In this document: one piece after another, positions 21,853-34,823 of the stretch
How the letters are laid out: every line of letters starts with the position of its first letter
Position numbering within the stretch: the first letter of the stretch is position 1
Program-made: the position numbers and the translations under genes
NCBI GenBank assembly: GCA_037833965.1
Contig: AP031356.1
Location: 10,500,501 to 10,564,500 of the forward strand
Length of the DNA stretch: 64,000 nucleotides
Direction of reading: 5' to 3'
From: Marchantia polymorpha subsp. ruderalis
Taxonomy: Eukaryota; Streptophyta; Marchantiopsida; Marchantiales; Marchantiaceae
The notes under the pieces: generated by a model
Seen by the model: the letters and a program-made list of their open reading frames with translations, nothing else
Database searches by the model: none
Told to the model about the DNA's origin: nothing

Positions 21853-24800
21853 ATGACCTTCGACCGGGCGGCGGAGAGCGTCCCATTCTTGAATTCGCGA
21901 TTCCAATCTCTTGTGCGCGCTGCGCGCGTCCATCTGCTGGCTGCTAAACATTCTCGACGTCCCCGCACAGGGGATTTCTTGGTGATTGAGGGAGAAGTGA
22001 GTGCGCGGGATTTGGAATTGAGGGCGATTAGAGTTTGCCGAGAGAGAAAGGAGCTCGGGCGGTGCGGAAGTAGAATGAGCGGGCGAGCGAACTCCAGGAA
22101 CGCAATGACGAGACCGGGCAGATTGCGGATGGTGCCACTTCGCCTACCACAGAACGGGCTGCGCGCTTTCGAGGAGCGCTTAATAGCAAGAAAGCTCGAT
22201 TTCTTGCTATGGGGATGGAACTACATCTGTGCGAATATGGTGCGCGAGTGGCTAGAGCCACAGGGACCACCCTTGCGCGGATTGCGTCCGCATGTTGATC
22301 GGTGGACAGTCCAAGATTGGGCGCAGGCATTGGGAAGATGTGCCGGCATGCCAGGGCATCTCCTTTTCGACAGTGAGAGCATCAAGGTGACCAAGCAGGA
22401 AGAGGCGCAATTTGTGGAGCTGTTCAAGACCGGGAGGTCTACCAAGAATGGGTACAGGACCCGTGATTACAAGGATCGATTTCGCCGGACTTTGTCCGCG
22501 GCGCTGATGCAATTACTGCAGCCACACCGCGCCTGCTACATCACATTGTGGCAGGTCTCTTTTGTGGAGTGCGTCATCGAGGGAACTCCAATTCACTGGG
22601 CGAGCATCCTGCACAGGGTGATGCGACAGCACGCTTTTGAGGAGAAGGGGGGAACTCTAAACCATCTCTCTCCTTTCCTCATGAATTTTTATCGACAGCG
22701 GAATTGTTTGACAGCGGCGGAGCTTGAGCATTTTTCGCCGTTGTCCGTCGACCATCCCGGGAAATATGTGCGGGAGAATGAGGTCGACACTGATGCAGAG
22801 GAGTCACCGACTTCTACCCCATCAAGGCGGAGGGACGAAGGGAGAAACACTCCTGCAGCACGAGTGCCGCGGAAGCGGCGATGGAGAGAAGAGTCCGAAG
22901 AGGAGCAGCATCAAGAACCCTCTGCTCCCATTCGACCGCGGCCGTTGTACGAGTCATACAGCCGGCCGAAGCAGAAGGCACGCAGACTGGTGTTACCAGC
23001 CAACAGTGCGGACACGGCGACGATTGCGACGGAGAAAGGAAGTGCGTCGCCAGAGAAGCATGAGGAAGCGCGGACGACCGCAGGAGCAACGGACCACGCT
23101 GCAGCCTCGACGGGCGAGAGGCCGCCTACGGGCCAAGGGCCTCCGGAGTTACCACGTGCGTTGCGGACAGGTGTTCCGTTTGCGCATAGACGAGACTCCG
23201 CGGACAGACGATCACAAGTGGACGTAGATCTACGCTTACGCGTGGGAAGGAGCAGTCCGCCTGTGCACAGGTCACCTCCACACGTGCCGCCTGTGCACAG
23301 GCAGGAATCTCCCCCGTTCCAACGTAGGAAGGGGAAGGAGCCGGCGGAAGAGCCGCCTACGAGACACCGGCCCTCGGGGCCAGACCCTCCGGCGCACCAC
23401 GCGCCGCAATTTGCGCCTTCGGCGCCAGGGCTTTCGAGCCGAGGAGATACGAGCAGGGAGTGTGCGGAGGCCACACTATCGGCGGGTAATCCGCCGGTAG
23501 ATGCGCCTTCGGCGGTAGGGCCTCGGGCGAGCGGCCCCCGGCCATGTCGCCTTTGGCGATGGACGTCCGCGGCGCTACGCCCGCGGCGGACAAGGCGCCG
23601 GCATTTGCGCCTGCGCACAGGCCAAGCACAGCCCCCGCGGACCGATCAAGGGAGCAGCAACAGACGGAGGAGCGGAGTGACTGTCCGCGGGATGAAATTT
23701 CGATGCGCGATGCGCAATCAAACCCCGCGCAGCCACCCTCCGCTCGATTGCCTTCAGCGGCGGGCGTCGGCGGCAGAGAGGACACGGTAGACGACCAACA
23801 AGCGAGCGGCGGGGATGCCGCACGGGCACATTCGCCTACCGCCTTAGACATTTTGGCGAAGAGCAGCGCGGCTGCAGCCGTGCCTTCGCAGGCAGCACAC
23901 GTCGACGACGTGCAGCCCCACTCGGGTCAGTCGCCGACGCAATCAATGGCGACTGAAATTCTCCACTCGGATGATGACGACGGAGGCTCCACCGAAGAAA
24001 TGTCAGGAGCAGAGGACACCGAGGAGGAGGAGGAGGAAATTGTTGGAGCGCCGGCGGCGGCGCTCTCTGAGCAGGTGATTCCGTTGCTGAGGTACTTGGA
24101 TCGCAAAGTCGATAAATACGCCGACCCACTTCAGCCGGGATCTTACATCGAGTTAGTGCGCAGGCGGACTCGCACTAAAGTCCACACCAGCAAGCTATTA
24201 GCTAGAGTGGACCAGGAGTTGAGGGAATTGAAGGAGAAGCATGAATGCTTGTGGGGTCAGTATAAACTTAATCAGAAATTCTACAAGTACTCCGAGAAGG
24301 TGAGGGATGGGAAACTGGAAGAGCTCACCAAGGAGCAGGTGAAGGTCACAGAAGCACTAATTTCTGAGCAGGCCCAGAATCGGATTTTGTCAGAAGAGCT
24401 CGTGCGACAGACGCGGTTGTTGGAACAGTGTCAGCTCGCACGGCAGGCGGATGAGGAGGTAATCTGCAGGCTACAGTCAGAGTGTGGCGAATTGAGAGCG
24501 CAACGTGCTGAGGCCGAATCGCAATTAGTGATAGTTGAAGAGGATCGCAAGAAGGAGGCAGATCGCACAAAGGTGGAGACGGCGAGGCGTGTCGCCCACT
24601 GTCTCAAGGGCTACGCCCACTGGGAAGTGAAGGCGTAGGAGAAACTCACACTGCGTGAGTTTGAACTTCGCGCAGCCGGGTTGTTGTCAGGCGACAGTAG
24701 GAGTCGGCGGAAGGTAGCAAAGAAGCTCGATGCTTTTCTGTCGAAGGCGCAGGATACCATGTCCGCCCTCGAAGTGGAGGTGTCCGCGGCGTTGCAGCGA

Positions 24801-24926
24801 TTGGGACTGCGCAGTCGAGCGGAAGATTGGCAGGGTAGGGAGTTAGTGCGCGGCAGTCCGCCGCGCAGGAGACGTAGCACAGGTTCCGCGGAGTGTAGTG
24901 TAGCGTGGTTCCGCGCAGGCGTGTAG
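21853..24926 (+). pseudogene. U3-encoded ORF of LTR E, two lesions from intact
   Basis: Starts at the ATG of the conserved leader. The N-terminal core and Pro/Arg-rich middle are open to about 23530. A deletion of about 16 bases relative to 47130-47150 shifts the frame there, and the reading continues from about 23544. It then runs through the acidic tract (DDDDGG…EEEEE), the PLLRYLDRKVDKY segment and the coiled coil to a TAG at 24636-24638, where element 1 has CAG. It ends at 24926 with the conserved AWFRAGV. The remainder is close to the intact copy at 45419-48559. Confidence 0.88.
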
Positions 24927-24962
24927 CGTAGTGCAGTGTAGTGCTAGGTAGGACTTAGAAGG

Positions 24963-24991
24963 TATAAAATAGTTCCAGGCGTTTTGCCTGG
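24963..24991 (+). promoter_or_regulatory. LTR E TATA box and stem-loop with compensatory pair
   Basis: TATAAAAT at 24963 and CCAGGC-GTTTT-GCCTGG at 24975-24991. Relative to LTRs B, C, D and L1 the second base pair is C-G instead of A-T, so both arms changed together. Confidence 0.7.
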
Positions 24992-25942
24992 GGTTCTTTC
25001 CCAAACTCAGAAGTATAGATCAGGAACCCATTTCCTTTGCGTGTTTGTGTCCTTGAGTTCTGTCACCACGCACGAGGAGTTACAACTTAGCGTTCCGCAT
25101 TTTGTAGCTGAAGGCCTGCGGCCGAATGTTCAGAGCTAGTACATTGGTTAGAGACTTGAGTAGTTCGGAACTGCACCTGCGGGTGACTGCCGATGCTCAG
25201 AGCCAGTGACTAGTTAGATACTTGAACAGTTTCGCCCCTACACCTTCGAGTGTTTCTTTCTGATTGTACTCCTTGGGATTTTTCCCCTGAATGCCAAAGT
25301 GAAGTTTTGCTACTTCGTGTAAGCCTTGGTTGTAAATTCAGGTTACGCTGCAGCAGGTGCCTTGAGGGTAACCCCTGTAGTATTTCTGGGAATGACAAGT
25401 GCCTGAGAATTCAAACTCTTCAATAGACTGTTGTTGTGTTACTGGAATGTTTCTCAGTGAGACCTTCAGTGCGGACCTGTGTTCTCTGCGCATTTTGTGA
25501 GTTGAGAGTGTTGTTCACCGCGTATGAGTGACTTCGATCCGAAGTAGGCAGTCCAAACCGGGTTTCCTACACTAGCAGCAAGCTAGTGGAAGTGTTGTAA
25601 AAGCCGGAGTTGGAAGTCACTACCTGCAGCTTCGCCGAGTGTGCTCGCGAGAGACTTTCCCCCCCTGAAATCTTGAGTAGAGGTCCGAACGGATCTCTGG
25701 GTTGTGTTTCTGTAGTTTCAGGTGTGTGTGTGTGTGTGTGTGTGTTACGCTGCACTGTGCGACCTCCGAGTGCGCTCCGAGTGGACACTTGCAGTATTTC
25801 TGGGAGTGACAGTCGCCTGAGAATTCAAACTCATCAATAGTCTGTTAAACGTGACACTTTGTACCCTGTGTGTTCCTCTGTCCCTGTGGGTTCGACCTTT
25901 CTACCACTATATTGCAGTTTTAGCCTTTAGTGGGTTATTACA

Positions 25943-26160
25943 CTAGGCCCCTGCCATTCGAAGAAAGGGGAGGAGTGTCAATACTCGGCCTGCAGCGGCG
26001 GCAACCTGCATGCTCGACAAAGTCAAGAACGGTCCGAGCCAAAGCCTCGCAACATCTTCTCACCCGTAAGTCTTGTCGTGTTGACTATGGACTCCCAAAG
26101 TTAAGTCCAGCTTAGCGACCCTAACTTTGAACTTGACGTTAGGTAAATTTAAACGGGTTG
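25943..26160 (+). other. Right flank of LTR E; possible end of another LTR element
   Basis: After the CTAGG duplication comes a purine run (AAGAAAGGGGAGGAG, about 25961-25975) directly followed by TGTCAATACTCGG. That is the arrangement of a polypurine tract plus LTR start. No matching second LTR or coding region is visible in the window, so this is only a suggestion. A TAAACGGG/CCCGTTTA inverted repeat lies near 26149-26180. Confidence 0.3.
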
Positions 26161-28829
26161 TAAAATATAACCCGTTTATTATTAATCATATAATATATTA
26201 TGCGAATTAACAATGTCAAGAGAAATAATAAGTTTTGAAAACATGAAGTGGCAAGACAAACTATAGAGGGAGAAGAAGTACAAACTAAAATGTTGATAAG
26301 AGGTAGATATTAAGACAAGGGGCAAGCTATCAAATTGGATGATGGTGAAAGTAAATATAAAACGAATATATATTACATAAATTTTTGACCAACAAGAGTT
26401 TTCTTTCATGAAAGTTGAGAGATAGTTTTGAAGGATTCAAGAATTTTGACATGAAGTTACAAGAAGATTTTATTCAAAAATGATAACAAAAAGAGAAAAA
26501 ATTATTAAAAAAAAGAGATAAGGCATTCAATGCAAATTTGAGAATGAAATCTACAATTGATAGGAGGATTTGAGGAATCACGGAGTCAGAAGACTTTTGA
26601 TCCATCTTTTTTTGTCCAAAAAAAAGCTTTCAATGTGCAATTGGTGTAAGACTCATATTTTGAGTTAATTAGATCATATTCCAGAAAGATTTGGTTGTAC
26701 AAAGCTGATATGAAGATGAAAAATGATGATTAATTATAAAAAGAGGTAGTATTGAAGCAATATTTTTTGCGAAAAAAAGAATTTTCTTGATAAAATTACT
26801 CAGAAAGAAAGTTTGATTGTGTGACTTATTCTTTTGGAATAAAACAGTGCACTACTAAAACAAAAGCCAATTTAGCGTATGAGCAAGAATTTTCTGTAAA
26901 GAAAATTCTTAGACGAAATTTATTTTAATGCCTTGCGACATTCATTAGTAACATTTGATTTTGTCAGAATCAAAACAAGTATAAAAAATCAAATATTTTA
27001 AGGGATTCATATATACTATCTCAACATTATCACCAAAAATATTTTCCAAAATTTGTGAATCTCAAAACGGGCTTAGTTCCAGTCTTATTTTTTTGAATCA
27101 ATTTCTTTGCACAACTTAGGGTTGACATATTTTCAATTTTCACATAAGAAATGCTACACCCAAATCTTGTAATCAAAATAATTTTGCAGCAATCCATGAT
27201 ACCATAATTGATAAAGCAAGTGAATTACAGATCTGACCAAGTACATGACATATTTTAGTGAGAAGAAAAAGTTTACTTTACTTTCATAATAGTCCATTTC
27301 GCCAATCTCAACTCTATTGACATCTCTATTTCTCATCCTTCTATACATCAGACTTGAAGAAACAGAAGAAATAACTTTGAGATTTGATGGACTATTTAGG
27401 TTTGACAAACTCTTACCACTCTCTCATCTTATTGATGTAACTTGTTTTTGGTTCATTGAAAAAAGTATCTCCACCAATTGAACACACGCACCAATTGATT
27501 TAAACATGTTATCTTCTAGTTATTGCTCCCTACAAGTTTGCAGAAGTTGATTGAAAGCCTAAATTTAAGAAAATTTATCTAGTGCATAAGCTAAACTCAT
27601 TCAAGGATTGTTGCTCATTATGGTATATTTTCACAATTATCCTTACATGACATTCATGTCATGTAATAATATGAACATATTGTTTTTGTAAAAGTAATAT
27701 ATCATACACTTTTACACGCCACGCGCGGTTGAGATATAGTACTTTTTGAAATACGTCAAGGCTGCACATATAAAGAATATTTATGCACTAACAATGACAT
27801 ATATTTCCCTGATGAAGAAGGAAAAAAGTTGAGTCATAAAAATTAATTCTAAATCATCCATCTCTGACAGAGGAGAATATGGACGTTGTAAAATTTCAAT
27901 TTTTAAACTCGAAGATATGATATTCGACATATGTTGAAATGAATGTGACTCCGAGATATAAGGGAAGCTCGGAATATTCATCAAAACCTATTCTTAGAGT
28001 TAAGTGGAGTTGTTTAATATATACTTAATTGCATGAGTTTTTCCAAGTTTTATCCCTGCGTATGATAATTTTGCTCAACAAGTTCTGAATCGGGAGGATA
28101 GATGATGAACGGTATTTTCACTCCTATAAAGCCATCCACTTACCTGCATAAATTATATTAATGCTTGCAAATAACTATCTCCCATACAACCCACATGACC
28201 AGGATATCAACCTAACACCATGTTGGCAACCAACATAACACCATGTTGGCAACCAGAGTAGTAGAAACCAAACAAGCCGGACCGTGAATATGATGCAATT
28301 TTATCCTTGCATCTGCAAAGAATGGAACCTAGGAAAGGAAAAACGAGAGATATAAGCAAGATAAGATACGAGGCGTCATCTGTAAATGGTGGAGGTGGAT
28401 AATCAAAACGTCAAATAGGGCAAAATAAGGAGATATGGTGCAATGGATTTTAAGGTATCAATGTGGAGCTAAAAGAAATATGATGCACTCAGAATTAGCC
28501 AGTTTCTAATGTATAATTTGAGTATAATGTATAATTTACTTGCCGTGACGTTATTTATTTATAAGAACGGCCACATGTATCAAAAACATATGCAAATAAA
28601 TGATAAATGGTAAATAGATCATGCAAATAAATGGAAAATAGATCAAGCCCGTGGTACCCAAAGGGTCAAAAAGCTAAAAAGCACAATACCAAAAATCCAA
28701 GTCCAACCTAGGAGAGAACCAAAAGAACCCCCTAACTAGTGCCAAGAAGACTAGAACAGTAGCTAATAACATCCTTAATATAACAACCTAAATCATAAAT
28801 CTCAAGTTTGAGCAAAGAATAGAAATTCT
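26161..28829. other. AT-rich intergenic DNA with a possible decayed Copia relic
   Basis: No open frame above 85 codons is convincing. On the plus strand near 26625-26690 a CNWCKTHIL reading resembles half of a CCHC knuckle. At about 27861-27980 the readings SDRGEYG and TPRYKGSSE, in different frames, resemble the DRGGEY and TPQxNGVAE motifs of Copia integrase. Both are weak and broken by stops. A 19-base unit (AACACCATGTTGGCAACCA) is repeated in tandem near 28214-28257. The rest shows nothing recognisable. Confidence 0.3.
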
Positions 28830-29890
28830 CAACATCAACTTTATGAGCCACTCTAATCTGTATATATATAATACAAGTAAGAAACACATGCATTTCATCT
28901 TCAACATTTCTTCCATCACATAGCCTACAAATTCATTCACTCCTATCAATATTCAACCAACATACTTCCTCAATTCCAAGCCTATGAGATCCTGTTCTAT
29001 GCCTGGCAATAATATGACGTAAAGATGTAGAATTCTCTGCAACAAGGTATCCTTGTTCACAATAAATAAGCATAGGATTCACAAGAAATTGATAAAAATG
29101 CATTTTGGTGCCTTGTTTGCTCCAAATGATGTTGATAATTTTTTCTTTAATACGCTCGCGAATGGCCATAGGTTGCAAATCTCAATCCAATTCTGTCACA
29201 TTCCACCTCAAAGACCAAGTCATCACATCTGCAAACCATCCCTTGGAACGTGTGGCACGCAAAGCATGAAGAGTAAGTCGAGAAGCATCAAGAGATCTCA
29301 CCGTTCTAATATAAGTGATGGTCAAGTAGAGAGCTTCAGCCTCAAGAGATAGACAACCTATTTCCGCAAGAATAATAACATAAAGAGTTTGATTTCTTAC
29401 ATCTAATTCTTCTTGTAAGAAGACTTTTTGCACCCTCTCTACACGCTCCCAACCTGTTTTCTTACTGCCAGGACCCCACACTTGTGTCCCATATAAACCT
29501 TCCAGCAACACTAAGCTCCTAAATAAAAATTTCCTAAGACTCCAAGACACTAGATGAGCTCTTCTACATGGATTTAACAATGATTATAGGGCTTTGTAAC
29601 TAGCTTCTACTCTCTTTTGCACACAAAGTGCCCAACTATAATTGTGAGAAAAATCTATGCCTAAGTATTTGTAATTCCTCACTTGTTCTAATTCTAATCT
29701 TTTATAAAAGAGAGAAAACTTGGATCTAGTGCCCACAAGAATGACTTTAGATTTTTCCAAATTGACCTCCATATGATTTTTCAGTACAAAAGCTAACCAA
29801 AGTATCAAAGTGTTTATGTAAACTAATTGCATCATGTGCTAGTAATATGATATCATCATGAACAAGTGTGAATAAGTGAACAAAATTTAA
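28830..29890 (-). pseudogene. Relic of a LINE (non-LTR) reverse transcriptase, C-terminal part
   Basis: Minus-strand readings follow the order of plant LINE ORF2. LVHDDIILLAHDA (about 29880-29840) stands where the F/YADD catalytic motif belongs. Next come VNLEKSKVILV and VRNYKYLGIDFSHNYSW (29835-29584), then LFRSLVLLEGLYGTQVWGP (29580-29182). RHIIARHRTGSHRLGIE (29178-28933) follows, and finally CRLC…VEDEMHVFLTC (to about 28850), the Cys-His segment after the RT domain. The frame changes near 29582 and stops interrupt it. The first catalytic residue is not the usual Ala/Tyr context and the endonuclease half is absent. Non-functional, low-GC, old. Confidence 0.75.
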
Positions 29891-32800
29891 GGGAAGGAAT
29901 CCAGCGCATTGACCTCCAGCGTTATTACATGATCGATCATTGCATCATTATCACATTATTAGAGAATGTGGCTACAAAACCTTCGAGGAATATGACCGCC
30001 GTTGTTGAAAGACTAGACTTCGTCGCATATAAGTAGTGAAGCTAGCACTTTTGGTTGATACACTGGTTCAATTAGTATCATATCTGTAACGTCTGGCAGA
30101 GTATCTGGACCTTCACAGGTTCATTGGTGTAAGGCATGTTGATATGGTACCAATATAACTAAATAGCTTCTCGGTCCGAGTTTTGAATGTTTATAGCGAC
30201 CCGGTCATTTCTTCTCCAGGTTTTGTTTCTTTCTTCGGTCGAAATAATTGTTTGTTTGGTTGAGATAATCAATATGCAGAAGAAGGTCAGGATGGCAAGC
30301 ATCAGAGTTTTATTTGTGACCGGCCAGACGAAATCTCAAGGTCGGCAAAAGATCCAGATAAACTTAAAAATTATTAAGTGGGAGATTCTACCTACCTCTA
30401 TCTAATTTTTGTCCTATCCAGAAACAATGATGAAATTAAACGCTTACAAGATTCAGATAAATGAATAAGAGAATTACTCGTTATTTTAAAGGGCATAAAG
30501 AGAAACGGCAAGTACCTCCACCAAAAAGAGCCTCCGAGGAACAAGGTGCTGCATGATTCCAAGAGCCAGCCTCAGTCAAATTTGGACTGACAGTCTTCAA
30601 AACAAGTGGTCTGAATAAATACATAGTTTTTAAGTCTCTTTTTCGTCATTAAAAAGTGCAACCTCTATAGCGTAAGATATAAAATCTGAAGAATTGTACT
30701 AAAATCACATAAGACAAAGGTAAATCATAGTTCCATTTACAGGCTGTTGCAGCAAGCTGAATGTATGGCTTATGTCAGGATGTGACTATCTAAGGGAATT
30801 TCCAAGTCTTCTGGTTGTATAATTCATGACCATGCTTCAAGCGGCACTCATGTTGTCCTTGCCGAGTATATAAAATACCAAATCATAATCTTCATTTTCA
30901 GACAGAGGATGTTTATACCGATTATATATTCTCTCGGCCATTCCATCCGTCAGCTACTGATCAGAAGAGGTGCACATGCTTGTCTTCTATGACGCTGTGA
31001 ATCGTGATGTTCCGGAGATTTCTTGACCAGTTGTAGTCGAAGTGATGGCAGAGAGCAACCTTGGACTCGAACCCCGAACGCAGCGGTCGTCGATCGAGAC
31101 CCGGTTCTGCTCATGCGCCACGAGCTTATCAGCGGAAGCAGCTGGTTCACGAAAATGGCTCCTGGGAGCGGCACTCTGCTGAGCTCTGCGGGAGCTCTCG
31201 CACATGAGCATGGGCGGCTTCAGCTTGGGCGGCATGTGTAGGTTACTATTGTTGCTGATTATACTGATCATTTGGACATAACCTTGTCCACAAACTATCG
31301 GACAAATGAACTCAGATGTATGACAAAACAACCACATGGTCCCAAGGTGTTTGGTTACTGGTTCTGGTGCGACAGCCATAGATATATTCCTGTATGAAAT
31401 AAATTCTGGTAGAACTTCGAACTTCGGCCTGAAACAACGATCCCAGGTTTTTCATTGCCCAGACGTGCTTAGCAAGAATGTAAGAAAGGGAGCTCGATTT
31501 TTAAAACTTTTATCCTTAGTGATCGAAGTGAAAATAAAAGTCAATTTCCGAGTTAAAAATATAATATATGTAAACAAGAAAGCAAAGAATGAAAATTTGC
31601 AGGGAAGAAAGGAGGACATCCCAACACAAAGCCAGACATTAAAATATTCTAACTTTGATAACTATCGATAGATATTACAAACAACAGAACCGGTAGATGG
31701 TCAGTGTTTTTTTTTCTCTTCCATTCGAGGTCAAGAAGCAAGAAATCAAGAAATACGGTACATACCTTTCGTATTTACATACTAGACTAAGCAAAAACAT
31801 GCATAGATCGGTAGCGGTTATCTCTCTTCATATTCTATAAGTTTGACTCTTCCCACTCAACAGAAGATATTGAAACAGGGAAATCACTGGGGATTTTCTA
31901 GAGTTGAAAGGGGCATCAGAATTGAGTTTGTGATCATTTTATCTGAAGACATCAGGGACACCTTCCATTTCATTCATCATTTGCTCCTTTCAGTTGCAAA
32001 AGACACTATAATTTCACGACGGAATCCTCTTACTGACTAGGATGTAAGTGAGTAACTATACCTCTGGTAAGTCCCACATCCTGGTGCTAGTTGCTGGTTT
32101 ATCTGATATTTGCATTGATCTAATTCACTTGTGGTAAAGTTCGATTGAAAAAAATAGGAGACACATGAGGGTGTTGATTTCAACTCACACTGTTGGTTCT
32201 TGTGAGGTGTGACGGCCTCTTAATATATAACGATGGCAAAAGGGGTCACAGTAGAACTAAGAGGCCATGCACAGCGAATGAAGATATCATCAGTGATTGG
32301 TATGGCAATAGTTAACTCTCGCTGAGGGATTAAAAGACCTGACCGAGCTTTGACTTCTGAAGACATTTCACGTTAGACCAGTGGCAAAAGCTTCTCGAAA
32401 TGAATCCTGATTCCCTCTCATTAACATCACCTCCTCGAGTTTTAACCCACATGTCGCTGTATGATCGCGTTCTGTGCTGATTGCATGCGTAGCCATCCTT
32501 AACACAGCTCTCCGTCTGCTTCACTTCTGCCACACTCTTGACGAGCAAAAAACAACAAAACAGCTACAACTCTTCACTACCGCATCTCTCCCTCATGTCA
32601 CGTCCTTGCACCCGTATTTTAGAGTGGGCGTCAGCACTCAAAAGGGTGTGTAGATACACATACTCCAAGCCCAAATCGATCCTCAGCTCCCCAGAAGTTC
32701 TTCTACAACTCGAGCCTTATTATGTGCTCTCTTTGCTACCCCGCCATTCTTATAGTTCGCCTCCTCACGTGCCTCGCAAAACCCTAACTAAAATCTTTCG

Positions 32801-34823
32801 GCTGTAATTATCTTTTTCGCCTCCTTGTGAGTGAACTCAAATTTCATTACCGCGGGAGCATCGGTACGTGCGTTTAAGCATGAGGGTAGGGTACAACAGC
32901 TGAGCTTAGAATTTTACCTGAGACGGATTATTGTCAAAATTTCGTAATATTCATCCCCCCAGCATTCCTTTTTCTTCATTCCCCCAGCATTGTTTTGGGA
33001 GGTTCGAGGCAAGGAGAACACGTTGTACTTGATATTACTTTTACCTGTGACTGTACTGTCAGAGAGCATATTAAACTTATCCAACAGCAAGTCTAAAATT
33101 CGAGGTTGGTGCTTTACCCACGTAATTTGAATACCTTTCTTTCACATTAGCGTGGGGAAAAGTTCTTCATTGAATTTAATTCTGGATATCATGAACCACT
33201 CTACAACACAAAACCTTGCTACTCGCCACTGGGTTTTGAGTAAGAGAGGCAGAAAGTCTCTAGTTTGGTAGATACTGTGACGTGCCTATCGATTTCGGTG
33301 AATAGCTGCGGAAAATCTGTAGTTGATAAAAACTACGTTTGTAGCACAGGTCGCATTCAGGTCTTTTCCTTTTTTTATGAAGTTTTCAGTCAACTGGAAT
33401 TTGTCTGTCATTACAGCTCTTAAGCTTAAATCCATTATATCCTGTACTGGTAATTTTCATGCAAATTAACAGTAAAAACTGACGGGATTTCATGACTTTG
33501 ATGAGAATGGCTGCGAGCATTGTTACTTGGCTCATTTAACTTGTCCACAAACCTGTGCTGCAAACGTACTTTTATGGAGATTGACATGAAATTTCAATTC
33601 AGGAAAATAAGGACATGCCCTCCAGTTGCACAGGCACAAAATTTAGAAATATTTCAATATGTCATGCGTCTAAATGCCCTTACAACCCAAAATGGAGTAT
33701 CGTGGTTACTGTCAAGTCGAATCGACAACAATGGAATCCTGCAAGAGAAAACGTTCGACTGTTGTTAAAACTTGGATATGCTGTGGCCGAATTCTAGGAA
33801 TAAACTTGTGAAGATGGCCAAAGTTGAGCGGAATGAGCGAGCAGAAATTTTTACCTTCTCCCTTTATGCATTCCCTGTATGCATTTGTTCAGCCTGGTCA
33901 AGAATGGTACACCATGACGACGTAATTGAAGAACGAATACGCTAGAACTCGATAGATTGAAGAGGCTTCTGAATCATTCTTGCCCACAAAGTGTGAATGC
34001 TTTCCAATATTTACTCACCATGTTTCCTTCCAAGCACTCGGAGGGATTGTGAAGTAATCCAGTCCCAACGACTGAGAGATTAAGCTTCTCAATTGGGATT
34101 ACTGAGAGATTAAGCTTAATCTCTCAGTCAAAGTTTGAAGATCAAAGTTCGTACACCATCCAAATTATAAACCCCGATTTTGATGGTGTCCGAATAACCG
34201 AACATTGAGGATTGAAGTGATCAAGATGTCGAATACTCATGTTTTTGAGTCCAAATCCAAGTTACAGTACTTTAGATGTGAACTTATTCACACGAAATTC
34301 GAAGAGGCTCGTTCAACTCGAAACATTGACTATCAGCGAATCTATTGAATTGGGACCATTTACATGCCAGGTTCGAGCTTCTCCTACTGTAAAACAACAA
34401 CCATCATGTCAAAATATGTACCAGAGAGACATACCTACAAACAGTAGAAGATGAAACCAAATGAGTTCATGGAAATTGGAGTTTCTTGGCCAGATCATGT
34501 CTCCTTTGCCCAACCTTTTTTTCAATGGGTTAGTATCGATGTATGACAACGGCCTAAGACAACATTCCAAAGACGGTAGAAGATTGATATCAACTCTCAC
34601 ACGCCAATTGACCTCTTGAAATCAATCGTGCGCTTTTGGCATGAAAGTTGAAATCAAGGACAGATGGATAAATCCACGAGTGAGCTCCAATTTAAGGAGT
34701 TTGATATACAATAAAAACATAGAAAAGAATGAGAAGTGATTATTAAAACATAGAAATCATATAGGATGATAGCAGCTATGTCTTGTATCAAAATGACTAT
34801 TAGTTGAAATAGCTAAAGAGTCG
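29891..34823. other. AT-rich intergenic DNA, no recognised gene
   Basis: Only short open frames occur, the longest being 130 codons on the minus strand (30987-31379) and 111 on the plus strand (31336-31671). None resembles a known family and neither shows support beyond length. Telobox-like AAACCCTAA occurs near 32778. A perfect 28-base palindrome lies at 34101-34128 with a half copy at 34071-34087. Introns of a diverged gene could hide here and cannot be excluded by reading. Confidence 0.5.
34071..34128. repeat. 28-bp perfect palindrome with an adjacent half copy
   Basis: ACTGAGAGATTAAGCTT occurs at 34071-34087 and again at 34101-34117. In the second place it is followed by its complement, making a perfect palindrome 34101-34128 centred on AAGCTT. 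Short flanks (AGTAATCC, about 34053; GGATTACT, about 34096) are also inverted to one another. Confidence 0.8.

Larger units (their letters stand above)
20607..25942 (+). mobile_element. Solo giant Gypsy LTR 'E'
   Basis: A complete 5336-base LTR from TGTGGTACCCCAC to TTATTACA, bracketed by the target duplication CTAGG (20602-20606 and 25943-25947). It is very close to the LTR of element 1 over its whole length, including the U3 frame, TATA box, stem-loop and GT microsatellite (about 25722-25743). No internal region is present, so it is a solo LTR from a relatively recent insertion of the same subfamily as element 1. Confidence 0.94.

Noticed and set aside
30987-31379. 130-codon minus-strand open frame as a host gene
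   Set aside because: No recognisable domain, signal or splice pattern, and an overlapping plus-strand frame is equally open. Length alone is not enough.
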